A stretch of DNA of 22,935 nt, taken from the NCBI GenBank assembly GCA_011763485.2, contig JAANSK020253052.1, positions 1-22,935 on the forward strand. The letters run 5' to 3'. How positions within the stretch are numbered: the stretch's first letter is position 1; every line of letters begins with the position of its first letter. The DNA comes from Isoetes engelmannii. Lineage: Eukaryota; Streptophyta; Lycopodiopsida; Isoetales; Isoetaceae. The notes under the pieces are model-generated. The model was not told the DNA's origin, did not search any database, and worked only from the letters and a program-made list of their open reading frames with translations. The position numbers were made by a program, and so were the translations under genes. Shown one piece after another: positions 8,365 through 18,043 of this stretch.

Positions 8365-10722
8365 TTATAGGACCGAGGAATCACTAAGTCCTCCTTCTGA
8401 GTCGACATGCCACCAGAAACTGACAGAGCAACTGGGTGAAAGTGATTTTACATAATGCCACCATTTAGGTGGAATGTATAACATCTCTCCTTCCTCTAAA
8501 ATACAGTCGGAGAAAGGGAGGTCTTTTGCCAAAGGGTATTTAGTATAGTCTGGTCCATCAAGATCTACCTGCAAGATTTCAAGACGTATTGTTAGTAACT
8601 AGTTTCCAGCATCCCATGATTTATTGTAAAGACCAATGAATTATGAGCTGTCAACACAAAAAGAGGGCTGCAAAGAAAGCTCTGGGGGCAGAATGAAGAA
8701 AATGAGAATGATGTGAGTGCATATATAGTGTTCAGAAAAGCTGGCAACCTATACATTATAAAAAAAATTATTTATCCAGTTGCATGGTGCCCAAACTCTT
8801 AGAAATAGCGCTAAGCTAGCTGCAACATAGTTAAACAAAATCACTAATAAATTACCATGTGCACAAAGAGGAACGTCACCTGACTAGAATTCTTCAACAT
8901 TGCTTCTTCAAACGAATAAAGACACTCTGTTACTGCAGGAGGGTAAAGACGAACATACTTCCTCCCCACTACCTGCCATAGCATAAATTGCTTAAATTCA
9001 TCTCTTCCTACAAATTAAAACAACATGTATTACCTGGCAGAATATATTATGATGAGGATCATAATGCAATGGTGTTACTGTTCCCGCAGGGCCAAACCAG
9101 GCATTAACAGAATGCATTTTCCCTCCACCTAAAGAGCAGTAGTCTGGTATTATAATATCTTGATGTAACAGTGGCACCTGCCAACCTACCAATGGTAGAT
9201 GGTTAATGTACTAGTTCACCGTTTACTTTTCCTACTTCCCATTTTCTTTTTATCCTTTTTTTTAATGGGGATAGGGTGGTATTAAGGTCACCTGCTCAAA
9301 TAGAGGATGTTGTGCAAGATATGCTCGTGCACTCGAGTTGCATTGCGGCCCTCGCATAAGTTTCAAAAACTGAGACATTGTCATGAGTTCCTGTTTCCAT
9401 TCTGCTGCTAAATAATGCTCTCCCACCTGATAAGTACAGCCAGACCCAAATTCCTTTTTTCTTAGCCAACTTGCACCAAGCCAACAAATGCTAGAAATTA
9501 GTGCATAATATGTAAAACAAGGGCAAGCATTCGCTCTCAAACCATCAATTGTTATAACCAGGCCCGCACACTATGATATCAGAAAAGAGAAAGGAAGCTT
9601 TGGTGGAAGCTAACCTAGGACTGCAGCATGACTTCCGGCATAAAGATGCAGCAGTTTCTACAGGAGCATGAACAAATCGGCAACCAATACCAACTTGGCA
9701 GAAGATATGAGAGGATATCATTAAGCATGCATTCATCCCAATGGTCTATTTACAATATCTGTGTTCTGAAATCTACATTCTATGCATTCCAAGTTTTTTG
9801 AGACAAAATACAACAATGTTAAGCAATAGTATTTGCCATCTTTAACTTAATTACCTCTACTGGAACGGTACGACTACCAGCTACCTTCTGCAGGTAGTCA
9901 GACTGTTTCCATCTTTCTATTGCTGGCCAGTCTGTCATTGCATCCTTGATCACTATAGGCAATCCAGGAAGAAAAAAATAACAAAGAAAATCCTCTAATG
10001 AAGGAAGAGATATTTTCTTCACAAGGTGACATTGGAGAGACTTCTCTGGTAAATGGATCCGTATCTGCAGGAAGTCAAGAATTGAACCAATCAGGATATC
10101 TTTCTAAAGGAGAAGTAACTATCTGAAGTCATCCAAGTAGAAAGAAAATTAAACAACAAACTAAGAACAAGGTATGCTCTCCAGAAAAATGAAACCAGTG
10201 AAAGGATTTGTTCCTTATGCAAACTGGATGTAGAAGCACGTACATATATGCTCCATCAACTAGAGGAGACACAATTCTGACCCTAATTTTTTGTAATCAA
10301 CGCAAACAACGAGTTACCTCTTCATGGCTAAGTTGAGTAGCAGATTCAAGTCCATCAGTTAGTCGCGTCTGCTCAATTGGCTCTTGTAAATCAGTCTGGT
10401 TAAGTGAATGCTGTAACGTTTCAATGGTGGAGTTAAGGGTAGGACGCAGAAGGGAACCACCCATCATTATTCCCATATCTAAAAGCTTCAAGGCTTCGTG
10501 GGATTTCCCTGCTTGTTGGAGCAATTTAGCCAAGCCAAGGGAGCAAAGAGAGAATGCATCACGCCAAGCAGAATGGACCTCATGCCAGGGACCTGAATGC
10601 AACTGTTCCCACGCAATATCATGGGCAACTTCCAAATCTGAAAGGGTTCCGGTACGCATAAGTTTCACAAACACAAGAGCCCCTTGCTGGGCTACGTTAG
10701 CGAGAACATGCTCCTCCTCCAT
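8365..10722 (-). CDS. JMJ30: JmjC-domain oxygenase, JMJ30/JMJD5 (KDM8) type, complete, six exons
   Basis: Exons on the minus strand: 10722-10318, 10064-9855, 9426-9292, 9177-9034, 8972-8880, 8568-8365, stop TAA. All five introns are GT-AG and phase 0. The product has 396 residues. The first in-frame ATG gives [12 protein letters not shown]. The N-terminal part has [20 protein letters not shown]. The JmjC part begins near residue 145 ([20 protein letters not shown]) and contains [20 protein letters not shown] (His288 and Asp290 of the Fe(II) HxD motif), RKYVRLYP (Lys303, likely 2-oxoglutarate contact) and [10 protein letters not shown] (His367, third Fe ligand). All metal ligands are present, so it is probably active. 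In Arabidopsis JMJ30 is clock-controlled, peaks in the evening and is reported to demethylate H3K36 and H3K9; human KDM8 has been described as a protein hydroxylase. The start is about 30 residues shorter than in Arabidopsis. Confidence 0.95.
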
Positions 10723-10860
10723 AGCTCCGACGATCGGATGCCTTTGTTTCTTACTAATGCATCTAGCTGCAAAAGCGTGGCACACCTTATTGGATTGTGG
10801 TGTACAACATGGCACTAATCGAGCAAAATATTTATTTCTTTTGCCCTAAGTGTGTGCCCT
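10723..10860 (-). promoter_or_regulatory. Proximal promoter / 5' leader of the JmjC gene with short upstream ORFs
   Basis: Directly upstream on the minus strand lie two ATGs with short frames: one of seven codons (10810-10787) and a two-codon ATG CAT TAG (10762-10754). A TATA-like TAAATAT lies near 10826-10832. I found no evening element (AAAATATCT) here, although the Arabidopsis gene is evening-expressed. The transcription start is unknown, so the short frames may or may not be in the mRNA. Confidence 0.35.
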
Positions 10861-11330
10861 TATTTACTTTGGTATTGGGGAAGGCCTGTTTTTGGTAGGT
10901 TGGGCCTAAGATTTTGGGTCGGGTATGTATAAAAAATCATATATTTGTAAAACTTTGAGCTGCTTCTGGGCGTTTAGATGTCAGTAAATAGAGGATGTGG
11001 TGGTCGGGCAGGAGAAAGCCCCCGGGTCTGAGAAAGACAAGCATGCTCAGGCACATGGAGTCGAGGGCGCGGATAAGCTTGGGCGCCTCTTTCTATTCTA
11101 TGCAGAGGAAGGGCGCGAGCCGCTGCTGAGGACAGGGCCTTGCCTCCAGAAGCCTAGACCCCTTTCTTCATCCTTCTTGATCCTTTCTTACGACCCTCTG
11201 TTGGAGCCAGATCCTTTCTTCAATCTTCGGTTGGAGCAGACCGATTGGGCGTGCAATAGCAGGCTTGCCGGCGGAGGGTTTTGGCAGCAGACAGATTTGG
11301 CTGCCCCATTTGCAGACCGATGTAGTTGCT

Positions 11331-11384
11331 GGGGCTCTGGTGAGGCCGTGCAGGACGGCCTGGAGGTTCGATTCCTCCAGCCCT
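11331..11384 (+). other. Second tRNA-like fold, lacking a D-arm
   Basis: GGGGCT (11331-11336) pairs with AGCCCT (11379-11384), one pair being G-T. Between them are a 5-bp stem with a 7-nt loop, GGCCG-TGCAGGA-CGGCC (11344-11360), placed like an anticodon arm, and a T-arm GGAGG-TTCGATT-CCTCC (11362-11378). GGTTCGATTCC (11365-11375) is a perfect B-box. The D-arm is absent, the variable loop is 1 nt, and the usual U33 is G. It may be a SINE relic or chance, in a GC-rich stretch (10990-11650) that I cannot otherwise assign. Confidence 0.4.
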
Positions 11385-11439
11385 TGACTTGTTTGATTTC
11401 TAGCAGCGAAATAATGCTGCCCAGAGCAGAGAATCCGAC

Positions 11440-11615
11440 AGTGTGCAGGGGTTCTTGTTTTCTGCGGGTGTTCTTGGTTTTAGGTTGTTCTTGGTTTTAG
11501 GGTGTTCTTACTTGCTACCTGCAGGTGTTCTTGAGCTTCCGGAATGGGGAGAGTGCAAGAGCTCCTCTGCCTTCTGTCTTCTACCGGAATGGGGAGTGCA
11601 GGTGGCACAGAGTAG
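11440..11615. repeat. Cluster of short direct repeats
   Basis: TGTTCTTGGTTTTAGG occurs at about 11469 and, as TTGTTCTTGGTTTTAGG, again at about 11485. Further TGTTCTT copies lie near 11503 and 11526. CCGGAATGGGGAG occurs near 11539 and near 11585. Within the long GC-rich frame 10997-11500 I see no recognisable protein, and I leave it uncalled. Confidence 0.7.
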
Positions 11616-11911
11616 AGAAATGGGCAGGGAACTATGCAGCGATTTTTTTTTTATTTAATTTGTTTTCCGTGACCATGGGGCCGATGTACACTGTTGGTTT
11701 TGACAAGATTTTTTAATCATTCGAGTACTGTTGGCCGCTGATCGGGAATGAAGTCCAAGATATTCCGTGGATGGACGGCCCACAATGTGGGATACAACAA
11801 CTCGCCATATAGAGCTGAGAATAGAGTATAAAGTGCCTAGCAAATATTTGTGTAATAAAGTCTTTGAAGAAAGGAACATTTTTAACGTCCCGCCACTAGG
11901 CAGCATCCAAC

Positions 11912-12030
11912 TGGACATGGGATGGCACACCACACCACACATATTTACAGGATCCAACTAGACATGGGATGGCACACCACACATATTTACAGGATGCTGG
12001 ACATGGGATGGCACACCACACATATTTACA
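11912..12030. repeat. Three-copy tandem repeat, 39-47 bp unit
   Basis: GACATGGGATGGCACACCAC begins at about 11914, 11961 and 12000. Each copy continues to ACACATATTTACA. The first copy carries an extra CACAC and the first two are followed by GGAT. The array ends against a SINE on the minus strand. Confidence 0.9.
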
Positions 12031-12140
12031 TTGCGTCTGTGGGTTTTGAAGCCCACAGTTCAGAGTGCGACTCTGGGCGGCCTCGAACTCGAGACCTCAC
12101 ATTGCTGAGTTTAGTGTGCTACCACTAGACCAAGGGCCCA
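12020..12140 (-). mobile_element. tRNA-derived SINE
   Basis: On the minus strand TGGTCTAGTGG (12132-12122) matches the Pol III A-box consensus. AGTTCGAGGCC (12089-12079) matches the B-box at 10 of 11 positions, and the gap of about 32 nt is right. Farther on, CTGTGGG-CTTCAAAA-CCCACAG forms a 7-bp hairpin (12057-12036). The 3' end is unclear because it meets the tandem repeat at 12030. No gene is visible in 12140-12740. Confidence 0.7.
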
Positions 12141-12742
12141 GGCGCAACGAATAGGAAAATTTTCTTCTAGTCTAGGATGAGCAGCCTAGGATGAATAGGC
12201 ACCTGCGGATCTGGCACGCTTCTCCTAGTAAAATTTCGATTCGTAACATAGGTACTAAAACAAATTTGTAGTCTACAAAAGAATGTTGATTTCCAACAAT
12301 ATTGTAATAAATTTCCAGCAAAATTAACATAAACAAGTTATGTTCCTGCGAAAATGTGCCTGTAATAAGCAGCATTTTGCCATTGAGTACCTGCTGCAGT
12401 AAAGTTAGGTCCTTCCAATAAGATGCGAACAAGTGCATCAAGAGTGTCTGTGTTGAGCTGGTTCCTCCTCAGGGGAATCACCTTTATAGTGGTAATATAC
12501 ATCATCTACGTTCCTCAAGTTGGACAAAAACCCCCGGTATAAGGATTTCTATCTAGAAAAACCCCCCTTATATGATTTTGTATTTTCTTCAATATTATAC
12601 CCCTACCTTAGACTTGCACTAATTTTTTTTCCTAATCATGGTAAAACCTTATAGCACTTATAGTCTCAAACTTCATGTCCTAGTATACCCCTTCCCTTAA
12701 ATTTACAACTTCAAAACTAGAAGAACTTATATAGTGACTTTC

Positions 12743-13260
12743 TTATATGTACGACAATTCGTAGTAAAAACACCCCTCCCGACCACTCACATGTTGTTTA
12801 AGGTTCAATAAGGTGAACCCCCCTTGGGTTCCTGAACCTATTCTTAGTAAGTTAATTCTGCCGAAACCACGCTCACAACTTACAGTACTACAACATTGCA
12901 CCATGTCAATAAAAGCAACTCGTAACAAGTTTGGAAATTTCTCTACCCAACTAGAGTGAGCACTTATAATACTGCATATGTCAAGGAAAGTGGGACCTTT
13001 CCACTCTTCACAAGCAAGAATCTTCACATATGGAACTCCTCCGTGAAGGAAGAACTGTTCACAGTTCTTCTCACCATAATATGTCCACTTCTTGGTGCAT
13101 TTCATAGAACTCTGCCAACTCTTTTGCTTCAAACAATCCATATTGCTTCCCTTACTTGAAAGATGATGGCAAGTTAATAGGGGCTAAAACTTGCATATAT
13201 GAAAGTATGCCTATCACCCCAGAATCCTCCATCTGCTTTCTAATCCCTTCAATAAGGTTT
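12743..13260 (-). pseudogene. hAT-type dimerisation domain remnant (ZNF862-like)
   Basis: From about 13260 down, the minus strand reads LIEGIRKQMEDSGVIG and APINLPSS, then a TAA. After a frame change comes LFEAKELAEFYEMHQEVDIL, and after another change a long frame (13141-12743) with EEWKGPTFLDICSIISAH, FPNLLRVAFIDMVQCCSTV and SCERGF. This order matches the C-terminal hAT-type dimerisation region of plant and animal ZNF862-like or TTF-type zinc finger proteins, where a CERGFS-like motif is typical. At least two frame changes and a stop show that it is not functional. The zinc finger and catalytic parts are absent. Confidence 0.6.
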
Positions 13261-13339
13261 GCAAATGGTTTTTTACAAAATTTTGGTTGGAAAAAAGTTA
13301 TGATAAAGAAATAAGAGATTTTTATGCGTGGTATTTTAT

Positions 13340-13377
13340 CCCCCCCCCCTCCCCCCTTTTTTTCCCTTTTTTTTTTT
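13340..13377. repeat. Homopyrimidine tract (C-rich then T-rich)
   Basis: The plus strand is all C and T for 38 nt: a C9-10 run, T, a C6 run, T7, CCC, T11. The minus strand is thus a pure purine run with two long G blocks. The region 13260-13620 holds no gene. Confidence 0.95.
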
Positions 13378-13639
13378 GCCATATCATTGTATGTAATATC
13401 TAAGTCCCGAAAAATAAACAACAAAAAGGTGCGTAAGAAATAGACAAGATATTAGGCCTTTTATTTTTAACGACTTTTTTTTGCCACTTCCGTTTTGCAA
13501 CAACAGCATCCGAGGAAAGGCAGCAATAAGCAACCAACAACAGTTTGGAGATAAAGCTGCAGCTTGCCATTCTGTCGGATCCATCCCCTCTGTCATGAAC
13601 CTAACTGAAAAAACTCGAAAATTACGTATAAAAATACGT

Positions 13640-13926
13640 TGTGCATACGCTAAGATCTGACAAGAATTTTATTATACAAGGGAAACAAGAGTACAATGGC
13701 CCGAAGGCGATCAAGAACAGGGACAAGAGCAAGAGCTAGGCGCAAGAGAAGCTCATAACTGGCGTTGAACCGGAATACCTCGTCAAGAATAAGGCTCCGC
13801 TATATATACCCGCAGCGATGGCCAAGATCGCGCCACTCCAGTGGCTGAGATGGCGCAAGGTGTCAACCATCCATGACATCCGTGTGATGACCGTATTTGG
13901 GTAATATTTGTATCGTCGTCACACCA
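13640..13926 (-). mobile_element. Chromovirus LTR (5' part of the 3' LTR)
   Basis: Read on the minus strand, a polypurine tract GGAGGGGGA (13935-13927) follows the pol stop and is followed at 13926 by TGGTGTGACG, a plausible LTR start. A TATA box (TATATATA near 13801-13807) and an AATAAA signal (13673-13668) lie in the order expected for U3 and R. The far end, which should be CA, is not identified and may lie down to about 13600. There is no second LTR in the window. Confidence 0.65.
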
Positions 13927-13934
13927 TCCCCCTC

Positions 13935-14816
13935 CTACGACGGCGTCAAGTGGGTCGGACAGGAGCCTGGAGTACTGAGACTGGGTTTGTTTGGGTAACG
14001 CCTGTGGAACTCAATAATCTTATCAAGAGCGTTAGCCACATTTTCTGCAGGTTCCCAGGTTCTATCACTTGGTGAATAGCCTTCGCAGTCTACCAGATAA
14101 TAGAGGCGACGCCGTAAGAACTTGGAGTCCAGGATTTCACGGACCTCGAATTCTTCATGATCATCAATCTCGACCGGTGGTGAAGGTGGAGGTACGCGAT
14201 CTGGAAAAGGATTTGCCATATAAGGTTCCAATAGGGAGACATGAAACACTGGGTGGAGCCGTACGGAAGGCGGAAGCAATAGGGAGACATGAAACACTGG
14301 GTGGAGCCGTACTAAAGGCGGAAGCTCCAAACTGAAGGCAGCATCCCCTACTTGTGCAATGATCTTATATGGACCCAAGCGGCGATAATCCAACTTATCA
14401 CAAGGGCGCGATGTGGGCAGGTCGCGACGCAGGAGCCAAACAAGATTCCCAACTGCAAAATGTGGAACATCTTGGCGATGCTGATTTGCATGATGGCAGT
14501 ACCATCCTTGGGCCTGGCGAAGGTGTCCCTGAAGGTCATCCTGGAGCTGACAGAGCTTCTCAAGTCGGTCTTCGACACTAGGATTAACTAAATCAGACTC
14601 TGGGACCATGAAAGACTAACGAGGATGGATGCCGAAATTCACAAAGAATGGTGTCTGCCCGGTGGAAGCATGGACTGAATTATTGTAGGCAAATTCAGCC
14701 AGGGGGAGCCAACTAACCCAATCATTCTGCTGATAATTAATGAAGCACTGCAAGTGCGGCTCAAGAGTTTGGTTAGTGCGCTCCACCTGCTCATTGGTCT
14801 CAGGATCGAAAGGCAG
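13935..14816 (-). pseudogene. Ty3/gypsy chromovirus integrase C-terminal half and chromodomain
   Basis: From 14816 down, the frame reads the end of the integrase core ([54 protein letters not shown]), then a TAG (14610-14612), then 224 codons. These carry the C-terminal integrase domain (VGNLVWLLRRDLPTSRPCDK, RRLGPYKII, HPVFHVSLL) and a chromodomain (EFEVREILDSKFLRRRLYYL, then DRTWEP). The chromodomain has Cys where VxWxGY normally has Trp (YLVDCEGY). A 48-bp in-frame duplication (14230-14325) doubles 16 residues around RLHPVFHVSLL. The stop codon overlaps the polypurine tract. Homology ends near 14816, so the rest of gag-pol is missing. Orientation and order mark it as the 3' end of a broken retrotransposon. 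Confidence 0.9.
14230..14325. repeat. 48-bp tandem duplication inside the integrase
   Basis: The unit at 14230-14277 is repeated at 14278-14325 with two mismatches. It is a multiple of three, so the frame is kept. Confidence 0.95.
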
Positions 14817-14829
14817 CCCCTGTTGCCTT

Positions 14830-15545
14830 TCCTCTACAATATGGAAGTTGGGGAATCAAGTTTTCTTGGAGCTATGGAGTGTAAATCCGGTAAGATCATT
14901 CTTCCGTGGCAGCAAATCATGTTCTTATGCGGCAAGATCCTCCTTTTGTAGTATATCCGGCAGCAAATCATGTTCTTCGACGACTTTGAGCTCTGTAGAA
15001 GAGCTTCTTGAGCTTCTGTAGTAGAAGTTTCTTGAGTAGCGGCTCAACTCATGAATTAGAGCATTTGGTTGTGCCAGAATAGTAGAGTAGTGGTTTTATT
15101 ACCACATGCAGAGAGGTTTTATTGCCATGTAATTTGCCCAGCAAGATTCAACCCAAAAGCAGAGAAATTTATTGCCCAAAAGTGGCATTTAATCTGCCCA
15201 CGAAGACCCAAAACAGAGAAACTCGTCTGTGGTAGAAGAAGAGATTAATCCAAAAAACTACCCAAAACTCTCAGCTTAATCCAGCTAAAACAGAGGCATT
15301 TGTCAACCCAAAACTGGAGCTGGCAGAGAATAGCAGAGATTGATGAGACTAGTGCCTACAAAAACAGAGGAATTTGGGAATGCTATAGGAGCAGAGTGCC
15401 GACAAAACAGATAGATTTGGCTTCAACCGATTGTTTACCTGCTAACGATGCAAAATTTACCTGTTGTGCATAATGGGTGCCCCCACTTCTATTCCGTATT
15501 ATAGGCAATGACACGTGGCGGCACAGAAATGCACAATGATGACCC
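14830..15545. other. Unassigned region with weak internal repeats
   Basis: No gene is visible. GGCAGCAAATCATGTTCTT occurs at about 14907 and 14959. A looser 40-bp repeat with the words AAT(T/C)TGCCCA, GAAGA or CAAGA, and CCCAAAA.CAGAGAAA lies at about 15127-15170 and 15182-15222. These suggest an old element interior, possibly LTR-like, but no boundary is supported. Confidence 0.4.
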
Positions 15546-15560
15546 AACTTTCATATTGTA

Positions 15561-16297
15561 CGAGCTTGCCAAGATGTTTTCCAATTTTGAGGCTTTTGCT
15601 ACTTACAGATCTAGGCATGCTTATGTCAATGCCTCTCCAGTTGCTTCTACCCCGCGTCACATGCCATCTACTTCAGTTGATTATCATGTCGTATCAGCTT
15701 CTTCCTCGCCCGCCTCTCAACTAGTTAATACGCCAGTATCACCAGCTCTTGTGCCTTCTTCTCAAGCTACTTCTGCACCACCACCTTCCTCTAGTGCACC
15801 TCCACCTCACCAGACTCTCTCAATGAGGATCAACATTCTCGTCTTCAGGATATTGCTCACAAGCAAGAGTTATTGGAGGAGGGATGGTCTACTCCTCGCA
15901 TGAAGAAGGTTGCACGTCGCAAGAATAGCTCAACTCCTCAACCTGCTCTAATTCACTCACTAGCTCCAATCTCTGCTACGGTTGTTACAGTGGATGCCCC
16001 TGACTCAGTAGCATTGAGGCACCAAGCAGGAGATCAAGTTGTTATTATTGATTCTACGGATGTGGAAGTTCGACCTGGTTAAAGCCATCCCTTTTGTGGC
16101 TATGCTTATACAATATTCTTCTCTCTGTAGGAGAAGAAAATAGTTTGGCTTGTATTATGTTGTCATGCTTAGACGGGTGGCCCTGCTCAGTTGGATCTGA
16201 TTATCCACTGGGTTTTTTATTCCTGTCTCTGTATTGCATTATGTATTATCGTGAGTGCTATTAATAAAGTCTGACGTCCTTCCAAAAAAAAAAAAAA
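15561..16297 (+). mobile_element. Retroposed insertion with poly-A tail and 15-bp target site duplication
   Basis: AACTTTCATATTGTA lies at 15546-15560 and again at 16296-16310, flanking 735 bp that end in a run of 14 A (16284-16297). A polyadenylation signal (AATAAA, 16263-16268) sits 15 bp before the tail. This is the signature of target-primed reverse transcription by LINE machinery. The body has a plus-strand frame rich in Ser, Pro and Ala up to about 15815 (for example APPPSSSAPPPHQ), then a one-step frame change into DSLNEDQHSRLQDIAHKQEL and WSTPRMKKVARRKNSS, with a TAA at 16081. No reverse transcriptase is present. It may be a 5'-truncated processed copy of a host mRNA or an internally deleted LINE keeping an ORF1 tail and 3' UTR. 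I do not recognise the protein. Confidence 0.85.
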
Positions 16298-16734
16298 CTT
16301 TCATATTGTATATTGTGTCTTGATTGTGTAGCAATTGTTTTTGTTTTCTTAAGTTATCTATATTAGACAACAACCAAAAAGACAAATTTTTGCCACATGT
16401 AGAATATGGCTAGCTTTAAACCTATGTTTAACACACACTCTAGGGTCTAATCAATTTCGCCATCATACTCATGCCCATGACTATCTGGTATAAATTATGA
16501 GATAATGCTTTTAAGTGACCGGCCCATGATGTCATATGTCATTCTAATGCAATAAGCCCTCCAATGGACCCCACATAGATTCATTTAATTATTGCCAAAT
16601 TAAAAATTAATTTGGGACCCCACATACCATTGCTTAATTAAAATCTAATTTGTTCTCAATTTTTGTGTGCAATGATGTATTTCATTGATCATGCAACATT
16701 AAGTACAACTCATAAAATATCAATTACGTTGACA

Positions 16735-16795
16735 AATCTCGAACTCGTGACCTCGGGTATGTGGAGTTTAATGTCCTAACATTAGACCCTGCATC
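16735..16795 (-). mobile_element. Decayed SINE head
   Basis: On the minus strand GGGTCTAATGT (16789-16779) is an A-box with two mismatches. AGTTCGAGATT (16745-16735) is a degraded B-box. The order and spacing agree with the SINE at 12020-12140, and both share ACTAAACTC-like and GAGGTC words between the boxes. No gene is visible in 16311-17440. GGACCCCACATA is repeated near 16566 and, as GGGACCCCACATA, near 16614. Confidence 0.5.
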
Positions 16796-17441
16796 GAAGT
16801 GCACTATTTTATAATAATTATGCCGAAATGAAGTATAAGTTTAAGTTTTTCTAAGGCATTATCTAGTTTCATTCTACCACAATATGACAATTGCGTCAAT
16901 TGATTATTTTTTTATTTTATTTTTTTTTTTTTGGGTGCTACCAAGTGTGGTGCATCAATCCATTGGAGAATGGAGTTGCCTCAACATTTTACTATTTTAT
17001 CCACATTAACAATATTGTAGGAGCAAAATAATTGATCCTCCATTCTGGAACAGAGGGCCCCTCCCTATATTGCAACCTTCTTCAATACACTTTTATCTTC
17101 TTTATAGCCCCACTATTTACATGCATAGCCAGCAAAGAACTGGAACTGGAACTTGTGTATATATTTGAGTTGCAAAGGTCAAAGCTAATATCTTTTCTAA
17201 GCATGATCTCAAACTTTGTATAAATGGTCGAAGAGTCCTTTATTTCCTTTTTTTTTTTTTTTTTTTGCAATGCTATAACCACAAAGTTTACAAGAGAAAA
17301 TAACTATACACGCCATGAGGAAGTAAAAACCTATACATAGAGAAGAGACATCGTAACACTTCAAGGAGTGGAAGCTGCAAAACAACATGGCCAAAAAATG
17401 AAAATGGCAAAATAAACAAAGCTTAAGTGGGAAAAAACAAA

Positions 17442-17678
17442 CTAATAAAAACAAACAGGTTGAGGGGATGAGTTTGCACCAGGTGGTGGTTCTGCAACAA
17501 TATCGGGAGGGCAGTCAGGGATGTTCTGAGCCATTGCTGCAAGATCAGAACTGACCACATCTTCAGGTTCGGATTCAGGATCGGGGCCTTTTGAATTTTT
17601 AAAACAGAGTTTTCCAATCTTGCATGCAACCTTCACAATCCATATTACCTCCTTCTCCTTTTTCTTAGCACTAGCCAT
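17442..17678 (-). CDS. Small hypothetical protein, 78 residues
   Basis: The frame runs from ATG at 17678-17676 to TAG at 17442. The product starts MASAKKKEKEVIWIV (basic), has GPDPESEPEDVVSSD (acidic) and ends in a Pro-rich tail (EPPPGANSSPQP). No signal peptide or membrane segment is obvious. I recognise no family. A TATA box (TATAAAAT, 17721-17714) lies 43 bp upstream of the ATG, a plausible though short promoter distance. No clear AATAAA was found after the stop. It could be a lineage-specific gene, the first exon of a longer one, or chance. Confidence 0.35.
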   Translation of the reverse strand: MASAKKKEKEVIWIVKVACKIGKLCFKNSKGPDPESEPEDVVSSDLAAMAQNIPDCPPDIVAEPPPGANSSPQPVCFY

Positions 17679-18043
17679 GCCTTCTCAGTATGCAATGCCC
17701 AAGATTGCACTTTATTTTATAGCACTACAGGAAGTCAACTCTTAATGCTCTTCTTTTTTTTCCTCTATTTTCCTTTTGTCCTCTTGTGTGATTTCATCTG
17801 GTATACTTAGTCTTTCAAAAAATCTGCCTTGCTTATCTGTTCTTCCCTTGACATGTTTAGCGTCTTTGAATATGACCCACACAATATGATAGTTGTGTTG
17901 CTAAAACTTTGAGTGGCTTAGTTCTAGGAGGCCATGTCACTTGCACCAATAACAGTGAATGCTATCTATGTCGATTCATTCTGTATCACTGGCCAGACAG
18001 GTAAAATTTCTACAAAGAGCACTCCCCAACTATCATATTGTTA

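Noticed and set aside
10008-10016. Evening element (AAAATATCT on the minus strand)
   Set aside because: It lies inside coding exon 2 of the JmjC gene, so it is probably just codon sequence.
10424-10849. 141-codon plus-strand frame
   Set aside because: It is antisense to exon 1 of the JmjC gene, whose sense frame is clearly the coding one.
10997-11500. 167-codon plus-strand frame in GC-rich DNA
   Set aside because: High GC makes long frames likely by chance. It covers the tRNA-like fold and short repeats, and no protein family is recognisable.
14069-14609. Several plus-strand frames of 70-88 codons
   Set aside because: They are antisense to the chromovirus integrase and chromodomain frame.
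17082-17454. Two minus-strand frames with poly-Lys stretches
   Set aside because: The Lys runs are the translation of an oligo-T tract, and nothing else supports coding.
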